Shown: positions 20,290-30,047 of the stretch, piece after piece
Position numbering within the stretch: position 1 is the first letter of the stretch
How the letters are laid out: every line of letters starts with the position of its first letter
NCBI GenBank assembly: GCA_025363295.1
Contig: JANYEC010000004.1
Span: 1-64,000 of the forward strand
Origin: Akkermansiaceae bacterium
Lineage (GTDB): Bacteria; Verrucomicrobiota; Verrucomicrobiia; Verrucomicrobiales; Akkermansiaceae
Reading direction: 5' to 3'
DNA: 64,000 bases
The notes under the pieces: model-generated
The model's database searches: none
What the model was told of the DNA's origin: nothing
The model's input: only the letters and a program-made list of their open reading frames with translations
Translations under genes and position numbers: made by a program

Positions 20290-20620
20290 CTTAGTAAACG
20301 GCGCAGGGTTCTGTGTCTGATTCTGTGCCTGGTAACCCGCCTTCGGGTGCCTCTGGCAGCAACTTCAGCGATGTTGCTCTTAGCCACTGTAAAACGTTGT
20401 TCAACGAGGTTTTCTGCTTGTCTGAACCACCCCAGCTCGCGGCGATGTAGGGCTTCGGCGTGCAGCTATGGCTGCCTAATACAACAGTTTCCCAGACAAA
20501 ATGTAAGTTCTCTATATCCCGTGAGGCATGGCGGATTCTAAATGAGCAAATCAGCCTCCGGGCCACGGGTTCAACTCCCTCCCGAAGATTGTGTGAAACT
20601 GTCGTGATATCTTCCCAGAA
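20290..20620. other. hairpin-rich intergenic segment, possible structured RNA or degraded element
   Basis: Several short perfect stems (ACCCG/CGGGT, GCAAC/GTTGC, GCAGC/GCTGC) and no convincing protein; strand undetermined. Confidence 0.3.
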
Positions 20621-20864
20621 AAATCCCTTCGATCTAACCATTTCCAAATCGTTAGCCTCGCAAACTTTCATCAGTCTAACCACCATTGATAAAGCCAACG
20701 CCATTAAAAATGATCCCAACGACTGCAAAAAGTACAACAACCCCCGCTACATCGACGATCTCTTCTAACGAGTGACCGCGTGAGCTTGGAAACGTTGAAG
20801 ATCGTGAATTGGCTGCCTGCGTTGAATGAGTGGAAGGGAATTTGACAGACCTCCTGAGTCACAG

Positions 20865-21149
20865 TTAGGCCGGGACAACCTGCTGTTCAATCGCAGGCAA
20901 ATTGTCTTGTCGAGCCAGTTTCAGTTCGTAGTCCTGTTGGAGTCCAAGCCAGAGATTGGCGCTGATTCCGAAGAAGCGCTCAACGCGCAATGCGGTGTCG
21001 ATTGAGATCCGTTTCCGTCCATTGATGATATCGGTGAGGCGGGATTTAGGGACTGACATCGCCGCACTGGCGGCAAAACGCGTAATCCCTCTGGCTTCAA
21101 GTTCATCCACAAGTAGAGAGGTGGCGGGATTTGTGATTTCTATTTTCAT
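20865..21149 (-). CDS. higA: HigA-family antitoxin / HTH regulator
   Basis: MSVPKSRLTDIINGRKRISIDTALRVERFFGISANLWLGLQQDYEL, typical HigA/VapI. Confidence 0.85.
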   Translation of the reverse strand: MKIEITNPATSLLVDELEARGITRFAASAAMSVPKSRLTDIINGRKRISIDTALRVERFFGISANLWLGLQQDYELKLARQDNLPAIEQQVVPA

Positions 21150-21155
21150 GGTGAT

Positions 21156-21600
21156 TCAGTGAGCGTCTTCAATTTTGACGATTACCACGTCAGTCAGCTT
21201 TTCGTTATCCGATTCGAATGTGATCCGCCAGGGGGATCTATGGGAATCGTCATCGATGGAATACCGACCTTTTCCGAACCCGTGATAATAGACGTAGGCG
21301 GCGGCGAGTAGATCCAGTTCGGTTGCGAGATGAAGGCTTCATACACTTCTGTCCCAAATCCCTGCCCGTTAGACCCACTGGGTTTTCCGTGTCTTCCTTG
21401 AGAAAGATGTGGAGTTCCTTGCCGATTAGTACCGTTCGGTGAACTTGCCGGGCAAAAGGATGGTCGATTTTGTGGTGGTCGCGCGCATTGCGGAGCGCTT
21501 CCACAAAATCCGTGAAACTGATGCCCTCGGAACGGAAAAGCCAAGTCTAATCTCGAAGTTGAATCTCCGAGGAGGACGAGCGCAAGGATACGAGGGTTCC
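21156..21600 (-). pseudogene. probable frameshifted RelE/HigB-like toxin or fused remnant upstream of higA
   Basis: Minus-strand frame ends TELDLLAAAYVYYHGFGKGRYSIDDDSHRSPWRITFESDNEKLTDVVIVKIEDAH* just before the higA ATG; upstream coding-like text lies in other frames. Confidence 0.4.
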
Positions 21601-21757
21601 CCATGCCAAGTGTTAATAAACTCTAACAAAATCTCCGCTGTTGCCACGCACTATGCCTTACACCGTCCCGTGAAACTGACATCGTGGTTGGCTAAACATT
21701 CCGACAAATACGGTGATGTTTTTCAGCGCTTTTTTTCGTTTCCGCACCAGAATCCAA

Positions 21758-22519
21758 TCACTCACCTATCAGAACCTCGACACCTTGTTCTTTTAACTTT
21801 TCGATGATCTCGGTATCCGCAGTCTGGTCCGTGATTAGGCAATTGATGTCTGCGACTTCGGCGAAGAAGAATGCGGCCTTTTGCCCAAGTTTCGAGTGAT
21901 CTGCTAGAAATACGACATCTTGCGCACTGGCGATGACTCGTTCCTTGAACGCCGCTTGGCGGGAGTTACTCTCACTTACCCCGCGTGCCAAATGCAGGCC
22001 GTTCCCGGAAAAAAACATCCGATGGATGTTGTAACGCTGCAGCGATTTTTCCGCAGTAAGTCCAATGAATGAGCGCGATTTCGGGTCGAAAAGCCCACCC
22101 GTGCAAATGAGATCGAGATTCGGGCGATCCGCGAGCGCGATGAAAACATTCAGCGCGTTGGTCAAAATCGTAAGCGGGAGGTCGGGTAAAAACTCCGTTA
22201 AAGTCAGCACGGTAGAGCTGGCATCAAGGAAAATCGTCTCATTTGCCTGAATCCGACTCGCGGCAATTTTCGCAATCGCTCGCTTTTCATCCCTCCGGAT
22301 GGCCTGGCGCTCGGTGAAGGGTAGTTCCTCACGAATCCGCTCCGGTCGGCTTGCCCCGCCGTGGATGCGGATCAATTCGCCGCGCTTCTCCAGCATTTCA
22401 AAATCCTTACGGACTGTCTCATCGGTCACCCCCAGATCATTGGCAGTCTCGATCGTGCGCAAGGTTTCTGATTGGTTCAAAAGATTCAAAATTCGGCGTT
22501 GGCGATCAATAGCGAGCAT
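21758..22519 (-). CDS. DeoR/GlpR-family transcriptional regulator
   Basis: MLAIDRQRRILNLLNQSETLRTIETANDLGVTDETVRKDFEMLEKRGELIRIHGGA plus DeoR sensor domain; start trimmed. Confidence 0.9.
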   Translation of the reverse strand: MLAIDRQRRILNLLNQSETLRTIETANDLGVTDETVRKDFEMLEKRGELIRIHGGASRPERIREELPFTERQAIRRDEKRAIAKIAASRIQANETIFLDASSTVLTLTEFLPDLPLTILTNALNVFIALADRPNLDLICTGGLFDPKSRSFIGLTAEKSLQRYNIHRMFFSGNGLHLARGVSESNSRQAAFKERVIASAQDVVFLADHSKLGQKAAFFFAEVADINCLITDQTADTEIIEKLKEQGVEVLIGE

Positions 22520-22566
22520 GAGATTGGGATTTTCTTTGTTTTTTTTGAAAAACTTGGTTTTTTCAG

Positions 22567-22602
22567 TTGACTTGTCAATCAAATCCAACGAAACGAATTT
22601 CG
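22567..22602. promoter_or_regulatory. candidate operator dyads in divergent deoR/aldolase intergenic region
   Basis: TTGAC-TT-GTCAA (22567-22578) and CGAAA-CGAA-TTTCG (22589-22602). Confidence 0.4.
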
Positions 22603-22605
22603 CCA

Positions 22606-23388
22606 ATGACTCCAATCTTAAACCAACCCGTGCAGTCTGACACTCTAACACGCATGCTGGAGCTTTCACAACAGCTCGGTCGCGAAGATCGTCAACTCGC
22701 CATTTTGGGTGAGGGCAACACCTCGGCCCGCGTTTCCGACTCCACATTTACCGTCAAGGCCAGTGGATCGAATCTCGCCACACTGTCCGCGGTAGGAGTC
22801 ACCGAATGCCGTTTCTCCGATCTCGCCGAGCTGCTCGCGCAAGAAGGCCTCAGCGACGAAGCCATTGACGAAGCGCTCTTCGCTGCACGCGTCAATTCCC
22901 AGGCGAAAAAGCCTTCCGTTGAGGCGGTATTTCACGCGTATCTTCTGACTTTGCCGGGTGTGAATTTTGTTGGCCACACGCATCCGGTCACCGTTAATCA
23001 GGTGCTCTGCTCGAAGTTTGCCCGCCTATTTGCCACGCGCCGCACCTTTCCTGATGAAATTGTCTGCTGCGGAGTCGAGAGCGTTTTCGTTCCCTACACA
23101 GATCCGGGATTAAAACTCGCGCAAGCCATCCAGCGCGCCGTCGTCGCCTATATCGAGCGTCTCGCGCGCCCACCACGCATCATTCTTTTGGAAAATCACG
23201 GACTCATCGCCCTTGGTGCCACGCCAGAGTCCGTGCTCGCAGCCACTCTCATGGCGGCAAAGGCAGCTGAAATTTTCGTGGGCGCCACGGCGATCGGTGG
23301 CGAGCCACAATTCCTAACACCCGAGCAAGTCGAGCGCATCGCAGGCCGCCCTGACGAGCACTACCGCCAAAAAGCCCTTGGTCTCTAA
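22606..23388 (+). CDS. class II aldolase/adducin family protein
   Basis: GEGNTSAR...VKASGSNLATL...PSVEAVFHAYLLT...VGHTHPVTVNQVL...LLENHGLIALG. Confidence 0.85.
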   Translation: MTPILNQPVQSDTLTRMLELSQQLGREDRQLAILGEGNTSARVSDSTFTVKASGSNLATLSAVGVTECRFSDLAELLAQEGLSDEAIDEALFAARVNSQAKKPSVEAVFHAYLLTLPGVNFVGHTHPVTVNQVLCSKFARLFATRRTFPDEIVCCGVESVFVPYTDPGLKLAQAIQRAVVAYIERLARPPRIILLENHGLIALGATPESVLAATLMAAKAAEIFVGATAIGGEPQFLTPEQVERIAGRPDEHYRQKALGL

Positions 23389-23412
23389 CTTTAATTTCTA
23401 ACTTATATTATC

Positions 23413-25605
23413 ATGCCAACCTACCAATACGTGAACTACCTCTGGGACGACGCAAAAGCAGCCGGACTCAGCCCTGTCGAGAGCCTCGCCTACCGTTCTA
23501 ACATGCTTGGCAGCGATCAACGCATCACCAACACCGGCGGCGGTAATACCTCGTCGAAAGCTTTTGAAACCGACCCGCTCACTGGCCAACCCGTCGAAGT
23601 CATGTGGGTCAAAGGTTCCGGCGGCGATCTACGCACCAGCACACGAGAAAATTTCTCATCACTCTATCAGAGTAAACTGCTCGATCTCCAAACTCTCTAT
23701 GCCGCACGCGCGGACAAGGGGCTCAAGTCGCCCGCTGAGGATGAGATGGTCGGCATGTACACCCATGCCACTTTCAATCTGAATCCGCGTGCTTCGTCCA
23801 TCGACACCCCGCTCCACAGTTTCATTCCGGCGAAATTTGTCGATCACATGCACCCAAACGCGATCATCGCCATCGCGGCTTCAAAAAACTGTGAGAGACT
23901 CACTCAGAAAATTTTTGCCGGCGAAATGGCCTACGTGCCATGGATGCGCCCCGGCTTCGAGCTCGGCCTTGCCATGCAGGAAATCGTGCAAAAGAACCCG
24001 ACGGTGAAGTCCATCATGATGGGCCAACACGGCTTCATTTCATGGGACGATCAAGAAAAAGCCTGCTATACCTATACTCTCGATTGCATCGAAAAAGCAG
24101 CTGCTTACATCGAGGCTAAATACGTTGCAAAGGGAGGCGATGCCACTGCATTCGGGGGTGCAAGATACACTTCCCTAACACCCGAGCAGCGCCGCGAAAC
24201 GTTGGTCGCCATCCTGCCATGGCTCCGAGGTCAAGTTTCCCAACAGAAGCGTTTCATTGGCACCGTGCAGGATGACGAGAAAATCCTGCGTTTCGTCAAC
24301 TCAAAGGACGCCGCCCGTCTCGCTGAGCTTGGCACGAGCTGCCCGGACCATTTCCTCCGCACGAAAATTAAGCCTCTCTACGTCGATTGGAATCCACAGA
24401 CCGAAGACGCCGTGACTTTAAAAAACAAGCTCGCCGCCGGACTCGATGCCTATCGGGAAGATTATGCGGAATACTATTCGCTTTGCAAACATGAGAACTC
24501 GCCCGCGATGCGCGATCCGAACCCGACGGTGGTGCTCATCCCCGGCATCGGCATGATCGCTTGGGGCAAAGATAAATCCGAGAGCCGCGTTACTGCGGAA
24601 TTCTATAACTGCGCCGTCGAGGTCATGCGGGGAGCCGAAGCGATTGATACCTATATTTCACTTCCACAACAGGAAGCATTCGATATCGAATACTGGCTAT
24701 TAGAAGAAGCCAAACTCAAGCGCATGCCTGCGGAAAAGGAGCTCGCCCGCCAAGTCATCATCGTCATCGGGGCCGGCTCTGGCATCGGCAAGGAAACCGC
24801 CCACCGCCTCGTCCGAGAAGGTGCCCACATCGTTTGTGTCGATCTCAATGAAGCCGCCGCTCAAGCCACGGCCAAGGAAATCACTGACAAGTACGGCCTC
24901 GGTATTGGCGTCGCGGGCACCGGTCTATCCGATTGCGGTCCGGCCATCGGCATCGCCGCGAACATCACCGACCGCGCTTCGATCCGGCGGATGCTCGATG
25001 ATGTTTCCATTGCTTACGGCGGTTTTGATAGTATCTGTATCACCGCCGGTATCTTTGTGCCAAGCGATACCTCCGGCCACATTCCAGATGATAAATGGGC
25101 GCTCACTTTCGGCATCAACGTCAGCGGCAGTTACTTCGTCGCTGATGAGGCCTCGAAAAATTGGAAACAGCAAGGACTCAAAGGTCAGCTTGTTCTAACA
25201 ACATCTGCCAATGCAGCGGTCGCGAAAAAAGGCTCGCTTGCCTATGACACCTCCAAAGCCGCCGCGAACCATCTCGTCCGCGAGCTTGCAATCGAGCTTT
25301 CCCCGCTCGTCCGCGTCAATGGAGTCGCCCCAGCCACCGTCGTGCAAGGGTCCGCCATGTTTCCCCGCGACCGGGTGATTGGCTCGTTGGCGAAATATGA
25401 CATCCCTTACTCGGAGCACGAGGAAACAGATTCGCTGGTGAGCAAGCTCGCGCAATTCTACGCCGACCGGACGCTCACCAAGGCCCCGATTACCCCTGCT
25501 GATCAAGCGGAAGCCTATTTCCTGTTAGTCTCCCAACGCCTCAGCAAGACTACCGGCCAAATTGTGACCGTTGACGGAGGCCTTCACGAAGCGTTTCTGC
25601 GCTAA
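23413..25605 (+). CDS. bifunctional rhamnulose-1-phosphate aldolase / short-chain dehydrogenase (RhaEW-type)
   Basis: Class II aldolase domain (GGGNTSSK...VKGSGGDL...DHMHPNAI) fused to SDR (VIIVIGAGSGIGKETA...YDTSKAAANHLVRELA). Confidence 0.92.
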   Translation: MPTYQYVNYLWDDAKAAGLSPVESLAYRSNMLGSDQRITNTGGGNTSSKAFETDPLTGQPVEVMWVKGSGGDLRTSTRENFSSLYQSKLLDLQTLYAARADKGLKSPAEDEMVGMYTHATFNLNPRASSIDTPLHSFIPAKFVDHMHPNAIIAIAASKNCERLTQKIFAGEMAYVPWMRPGFELGLAMQEIVQKNPTVKSIMMGQHGFISWDDQEKACYTYTLDCIEKAAAYIEAKYVAKGGDATAFGGARYTSLTPEQRRETLVAILPWLRGQVSQQKRFIGTVQDDEKILRFVNSKDAARLAELGTSCPDHFLRTKIKPLYVDWNPQTEDAVTLKNKLAAGLDAYREDYAEYYSLCKHENSPAMRDPNPTVVLIPGIGMIAWGKDKSESRVTAEFYNCAVEVMRGAEAIDTYISLPQQEAFDIEYWLLEEAKLKRMPAEKELARQVIIVIGAGSGIGKETAHRLVREGAHIVCVDLNEAAAQATAKEITDKYGLGIGVAGTGLSDCGPAIGIAANITDRASIRRMLDDVSIAYGGFDSICITAGIFVPSDTSGHIPDDKWALTFGINVSGSYFVADEASKNWKQQGLKGQLVLTTSANAAVAKKGSLAYDTSKAAANHLVRELAIELSPLVRVNGVAPATVVQGSAMFPRDRVIGSLAKYDIPYSEHEETDSLVSKLAQFYADRTLTKAPITPADQAEAYFLLVSQRLSKTTGQIVTVDGGLHEAFLR

Positions 25606-25622
25606 GTCAATCATTCCTATCA

Positions 25623-25663
25623 CCAACACCCGCGACTGATATTCTAACGGTATCGGGTGTTGG
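25623..25663. terminator. candidate stem-loop between convergent aldolase and lutC genes
   Basis: CCAACACCCG ... CGGGTGTTGG, 10-bp perfect stem; no T-run. Confidence 0.5.
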
Positions 25664-25758
25664 CTGTGCGAGCCCGAGACGGTCCCTTGCCCGCAACAGC
25701 CCACTCGCTTCAACAGCGGTTTTTAGGCTTAACTCCCCGCCACAACGTTTCTAACTGC

Positions 25759-26418
25759 TCAAACCATGAAAATGGTGAGGTGCTTCGGGCCGTGTGCGCC
25801 GAGCACGAGAATGCGCTCGATGTCGCCGGTGCGGCTGGGACCGGTGATAAAGGAAATCATGCTCGGATAGTTCCCGCCATATTTCTGAACTAACTGTTCA
25901 AAAGCGGTTGGCAAATCGGCCACGAGCTGCTCGCGCCGCGCGATGATGACGTGATGCGGCGGGAGGCATGACAAAGCCCGGCCACCCGCGCTGCGGCTGG
26001 TAACGAGAACTGAGCCAGTTTGCGCGACTAGCGCATCGCACTCGGTGATACCCGCGTCACATGTTGCTAGCTCTTCCTTGTCAAAGCCGGGATGGGTTAT
26101 GAGGACGGGCAAACCGAGCGATTGAGCGGTTGTGATCGATAAGTCGCCAACGTGAGCTGCGACTTTTTTCCAGCCTTCCTCATCACGCAGTGCGGCCATT
26201 TTGGTTTCCAGATCCCGCATATCCGCAACCAGCACGATATGGGCGCGGAGCTCGGCAGAATTTGCATGAAACAAGGCCATCTGCGCTTCGTGCTCCGAAC
26301 TAACCGCAGGCATGACGCCACGCTGTTCGGCCACGGTGGGTAGGCCACCTGCTAGACTATGAGCTGGCGCTTTAAGTGCTTCGCGGATGCGCTTGAAGAT
26401 GTTTTCGCGTTCGTTCAT
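25759..26418 (-). CDS. lutC: lactate utilization protein C (LutC/YkgG family)
   Basis: LUD domain; EHEAQMALFHANSAELRAHIV...TSRSAGGRALSCLPPHHVII; ATGA overlap with lutB. Confidence 0.85.
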   Translation of the reverse strand: MNERENIFKRIREALKAPAHSLAGGLPTVAEQRGVMPAVSSEHEAQMALFHANSAELRAHIVLVADMRDLETKMAALRDEEGWKKVAAHVGDLSITTAQSLGLPVLITHPGFDKEELATCDAGITECDALVAQTGSVLVTSRSAGGRALSCLPPHHVIIARREQLVADLPTAFEQLVQKYGGNYPSMISFITGPSRTGDIERILVLGAHGPKHLTIFMV

Positions 26419-27809
26419 TGGCGTTCTTTCCACCATTCCCGGAAGCTTTGGGGTGCGATCGGCGGTAGCTCACGCGTCTTGGTCCATGCGTGTGCAGGAT
26501 CGATGATGCTGCCGTTTACCAGTCCCCTCACCTTCATCCCGATGCGGCTGAGTTGGGTCGTCAGCGACCAGAGAACTCTAACATTTGCGACAGGTGCGAA
26601 CAGCTTAAAGGCGGTCTTCTGGAACAAGCTGGGTTTGAGTTTCGCCCCGTTCCGGCGATTTTGTAACAGATGGTGGTGAAGATCAATTTTCACCGGACAG
26701 GTCTCGGTGCAGGCACCGCAGAGTGATGACGCATCACTAAGATGTTTCCACTGCGTAAGGCCGCGCAAATGCGGTGTGATGACGGAACCGATCGGCCCGC
26801 CGTAGGTGGTGGAATAGGTGTGTCCACCGATGTTTTTGAAAATCGGGCAAACATTCAGACACGCGCCACAGCGGATACAGCCAAGTGCGTCACGTTGTTC
26901 GGCATCGGCTAACAGGGAGGTGCGGTGGTTGTCTAGCAGGACAACGTGAAATTCCTCCGGCCCATCGGCTTCGTCGGCTTGGCGCGGACCTCCGTACATG
27001 GTGTTATAACAGGTCAATGCTTGACCTGTGCCCATCACTGCAAGCATGGGCAAGAACAACGCAAGGTCGGTGATGCGTGGCAGAACTTTCTCGATTCCAA
27101 CCAGCGTGATCATCGTCTTGGGCAGCGCGGCTGTTAGTCGTGCATTCCCTTCGTTTTCCGTGATGGAAATCATCCCGGTCTCTGCGACGGCGAAGTTCGC
27201 CCCGGTGATTCCCACATCGGCCTGTAAATATTTTTCGCGCAACACACGGCGTGCGACCATCGTGAGGTCTTCGGGATTATCGGATGAAGTGATATGCAGT
27301 TTATCCTCGAACGTTTCTTTGATGTCGCCGCGCGTCAGGTGCATCGCGGGAAACACCAAGTGATAGGGCGCTTCCTCCCGGAGTTGGACGATGAACTCGC
27401 CGAGATCAGACTCGACCACTTCGTAGCCGGCCTCCGCCATCGCAGCGTTAAGATGAATCTCTTCCGAGGTCATCGCCTTTGATTTCACGACAACCTTGGC
27501 GTCCTTCTCGCGCAGGATGGAAAAAATGATTTCCCGCGCCTGTGCGCTGGTGCTGGCCCAATGGACCTTGGTGCCACGCGCTTCGAGTTTTGAAACGAAC
27601 TCCTCCAGATAGCGGTCCAAATGATTGACGGCTTCAAATTTAGTGCGTGCTGCTAGATTCCTCGCTCCTTCCCAATCCTGAAACCATTTCTTGCGCTGGT
27701 CCCGGACGGTTTCGTATTTACCCATCGCTGCTTGAATGATGCCGCGGTGCCGCAAGTCGGGAGCGACCCGGCCGGCGTCGGTGGTGAACTGTGAGGCGGG
27801 AGAGGTCAT
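26415..27809 (-). CDS. lutB: lactate utilization iron-sulfur protein B
   Basis: LUD domain plus two Fe-S motifs CIRCGACLNVCPIF and CGACTETCPVKI. Confidence 0.93.
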   Translation of the reverse strand: MTSPASQFTTDAGRVAPDLRHRGIIQAAMGKYETVRDQRKKWFQDWEGARNLAARTKFEAVNHLDRYLEEFVSKLEARGTKVHWASTSAQAREIIFSILREKDAKVVVKSKAMTSEEIHLNAAMAEAGYEVVESDLGEFIVQLREEAPYHLVFPAMHLTRGDIKETFEDKLHITSSDNPEDLTMVARRVLREKYLQADVGITGANFAVAETGMISITENEGNARLTAALPKTMITLVGIEKVLPRITDLALFLPMLAVMGTGQALTCYNTMYGGPRQADEADGPEEFHVVLLDNHRTSLLADAEQRDALGCIRCGACLNVCPIFKNIGGHTYSTTYGGPIGSVITPHLRGLTQWKHLSDASSLCGACTETCPVKIDLHHHLLQNRRNGAKLKPSLFQKTAFKLFAPVANVRVLWSLTTQLSRIGMKVRGLVNGSIIDPAHAWTKTRELPPIAPQSFREWWKERQ

Positions 27810-28522
27810 GCGCGGGCGAGAATTTCTGCTAGATGAATCGTCTTGAGGGGTTGACCCTGGCGGCTGGCTAAACCTTGGATCTGCATCAGGCAGCTAGAAT
27901 CGCACGAGACGATGTATTCAGTCTTCGTATCAAGCGCACTGGCGCATTTCACTTCTGCCATCGCGGTGGAAATAGCTGGGAACTTCGCCGAAAAAGTTCC
28001 GCCAAAGCCGCAGCAAGTTTCCGCCGCGTCCATTTCAACTAGTTCTAGCCCACGCACGTTTGCTAACAATTGGCGAGGTGGAAGTTTGTTGCCGAGTTCG
28101 CGCAAGCCGTGACAGCCATCGTGGAACGTGACCGTGTGGGGGAACTCTGCACCGAGATCGGTCACACCTAACTGGTTGACAAGGAATGAGGAAAATTCGT
28201 GAACCTTGGAGGCCAGCTCGGCCGCAGCCGCTTCATGTTCTGTGCCGGTGAAAAGCTCCTGATAGAAAACCTTGAGCATCGCCCCACAGGATCCGCTGGG
28301 AATCACGATGACTTCTGCATCTTTCAAATGCTCTAGAACCTTCACTGCGACTAATCGCGCTTCGTCCCAATAGCCGGAGTTGAACGCTGGTTGTCCGCAG
28401 CACGCGGGCGCGTCCGCGATGACGACTTGATGCCCCAGCTTCTCGAAGATTGTCACGAGACTAATGCCCACCTTGGGATACATCAAATCAATGAAACATG
28501 GAATGAATAATGTGATAGTCAT
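27806..28522 (-). CDS. lutA: lactate utilization (Fe-S)-binding protein A
   Basis: Two CCG domains: CCGQPAFNSGYWDEAR and CCGFGGTFSAKFPAIS. Confidence 0.92.
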   Translation of the reverse strand: MTITLFIPCFIDLMYPKVGISLVTIFEKLGHQVVIADAPACCGQPAFNSGYWDEARLVAVKVLEHLKDAEVIVIPSGSCGAMLKVFYQELFTGTEHEAAAAELASKVHEFSSFLVNQLGVTDLGAEFPHTVTFHDGCHGLRELGNKLPPRQLLANVRGLELVEMDAAETCCGFGGTFSAKFPAISTAMAEVKCASALDTKTEYIVSCDSSCLMQIQGLASRQGQPLKTIHLAEILARA

Positions 28523-28529
28523 CTGTTAG

Positions 28530-30020
28530 CTAGCTGCGTTCACACAAATTAGAGAAAAGCCCTGCCGCATCATTCCATGCCGCTGAAGCGCCAGGCTTGT
28601 AGCGTTCCACCTCGCTGGATTTACGAACGATTTCACGCATTTCCCCAAGCGATGCTAGTTCACCATCGGCGCGGATTTGAGTGAGGATATTGCCCATCGC
28701 GGTGGCTTCTATCGGACCAGTAACGACGAGGCGTTGGCAGGCGTCCGCCGTAAACTGGTTTAGCAACGCGCTGCGAGAACCGCCGCCCACGATGTGGATG
28801 ACTTCGATTGGTTCGCAGGTGAGTTCTTCGAGCGAGGCGAGTGTTTCGCGATACTTGAGAGCGAGACTTTCATAAGCGCAACGCACCAGTTCGCCCGGCG
28901 TCTGGGGCACAGGCTGTTTCGTTTTACGGCAAAAATCTTGGATCGCTTTGGGCATGTCCGGAGGATTGAGAAACCGCGGGTCGTTGAGATTCACAATGGA
29001 GCGCAGTGGTTTTGCTAGAGCTGCCAGCGCCGCGAGTTGAGCGTAATCATATTTCTTTCCGGCTGCGTCGAAGGAGCGCTTGCATTGCTGCACGAGCCAG
29101 AGGCCCATGATGTTTTTCAAAAGTCGATACGTGCCATCAATGCCGCCTTCGTTGGTCATGTTCAACTCCAACGCACGCGGAGTCAGCACCGCCTTTTTCA
29201 ATTCAACCCCCATCAGCGACCAGGTTCCGGAGCTGATGTAAGCCCAGTTCGCCGTGCCGGTATTAGATGTTGGCACGCCGGCAATGGCGGAAGCGGTATC
29301 GTGTGACGGAGGCGCGACGACTTTCACGCCTGCTAGGCCGGTGCGTTCTGCAAGGGATTTGCGGAAGGTGCCGAGCGTGGTGCCGGGCTGGACGATTTTC
29401 GGAAGGAAATGCGTCGGCAGGCCAAGCTTATTGAGCAGCGGCAGCGACCAGTCGCGCTTGAGCGGATCCACGAACTGTGAGGTGGAGGCGATCGTAAACT
29501 CTGCACGCTTCGCACCGCACATCGCCCAATGAAAGAAGTCGGGCATGAACAGCAGAGTAGCCGTCGCCTCGAGAATGGCAGGCGACTGCTCCTGCCAAGC
29601 AAGCAATTGATAGAGCGAGTTCAACTCCATGAACTGAAGGCCGGTTTGCGCGTAGATCTCGGCGCGGGGAACTTTCTTGAAGGTCCGGGGCAAAGCGCCT
29701 CTCGTGCGGGCATCACGATAGTGGTAAGGCTGGCCGAGAATTTCCTCCTGCTTATTTAGCAGCACGAAGTCCACGCCCCAAGTGTCGGCACCAACCGAGA
29801 CAATTTGCTTACCATATATTTTCCCGGCAAGCGTTAGGCCACTTTCAATTTCTCCCCACAGCCGCAGGACGTCCCAGCGCAAACTCTCGCCGAGCATGGT
29901 CCCACCACTGGCGAAACGATGCACTTCCTCAATGCGAAGTTTTTTCCCATTCCAAATGCCTGCCATCACTCGACCGCTTTCGGCACCGAGGTCCACTGCT
30001 AGATAAACTTTTTTCGGCAT
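28530..30020 (-). CDS. rhamnulokinase-like FGGY kinase
   Basis: AVDLGAESGRVMAG...ADTWGVDFVLL...HDTASAIAGVP...IHIVGGGSRSALLNQFTAD. Confidence 0.9.
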   Translation of the reverse strand: MPKKVYLAVDLGAESGRVMAGIWNGKKLRIEEVHRFASGGTMLGESLRWDVLRLWGEIESGLTLAGKIYGKQIVSVGADTWGVDFVLLNKQEEILGQPYHYRDARTRGALPRTFKKVPRAEIYAQTGLQFMELNSLYQLLAWQEQSPAILEATATLLFMPDFFHWAMCGAKRAEFTIASTSQFVDPLKRDWSLPLLNKLGLPTHFLPKIVQPGTTLGTFRKSLAERTGLAGVKVVAPPSHDTASAIAGVPTSNTGTANWAYISSGTWSLMGVELKKAVLTPRALELNMTNEGGIDGTYRLLKNIMGLWLVQQCKRSFDAAGKKYDYAQLAALAALAKPLRSIVNLNDPRFLNPPDMPKAIQDFCRKTKQPVPQTPGELVRCAYESLALKYRETLASLEELTCEPIEVIHIVGGGSRSALLNQFTADACQRLVVTGPIEATAMGNILTQIRADGELASLGEMREIVRKSSEVERYKPGASAAWNDAAGLFSNLCERS

Positions 30021-30047
30021 ATGACGAACGATTCGACAAAATAAAAA

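Noticed and set aside
20260-20640. tmRNA (ssrA)
   Set aside because: The intergenic segment has hairpins and a T-arm-like string, but I could not find a tag reading frame ending in an ALAA-type sequence or a matching tRNA-like 5'/3' pair on either strand.
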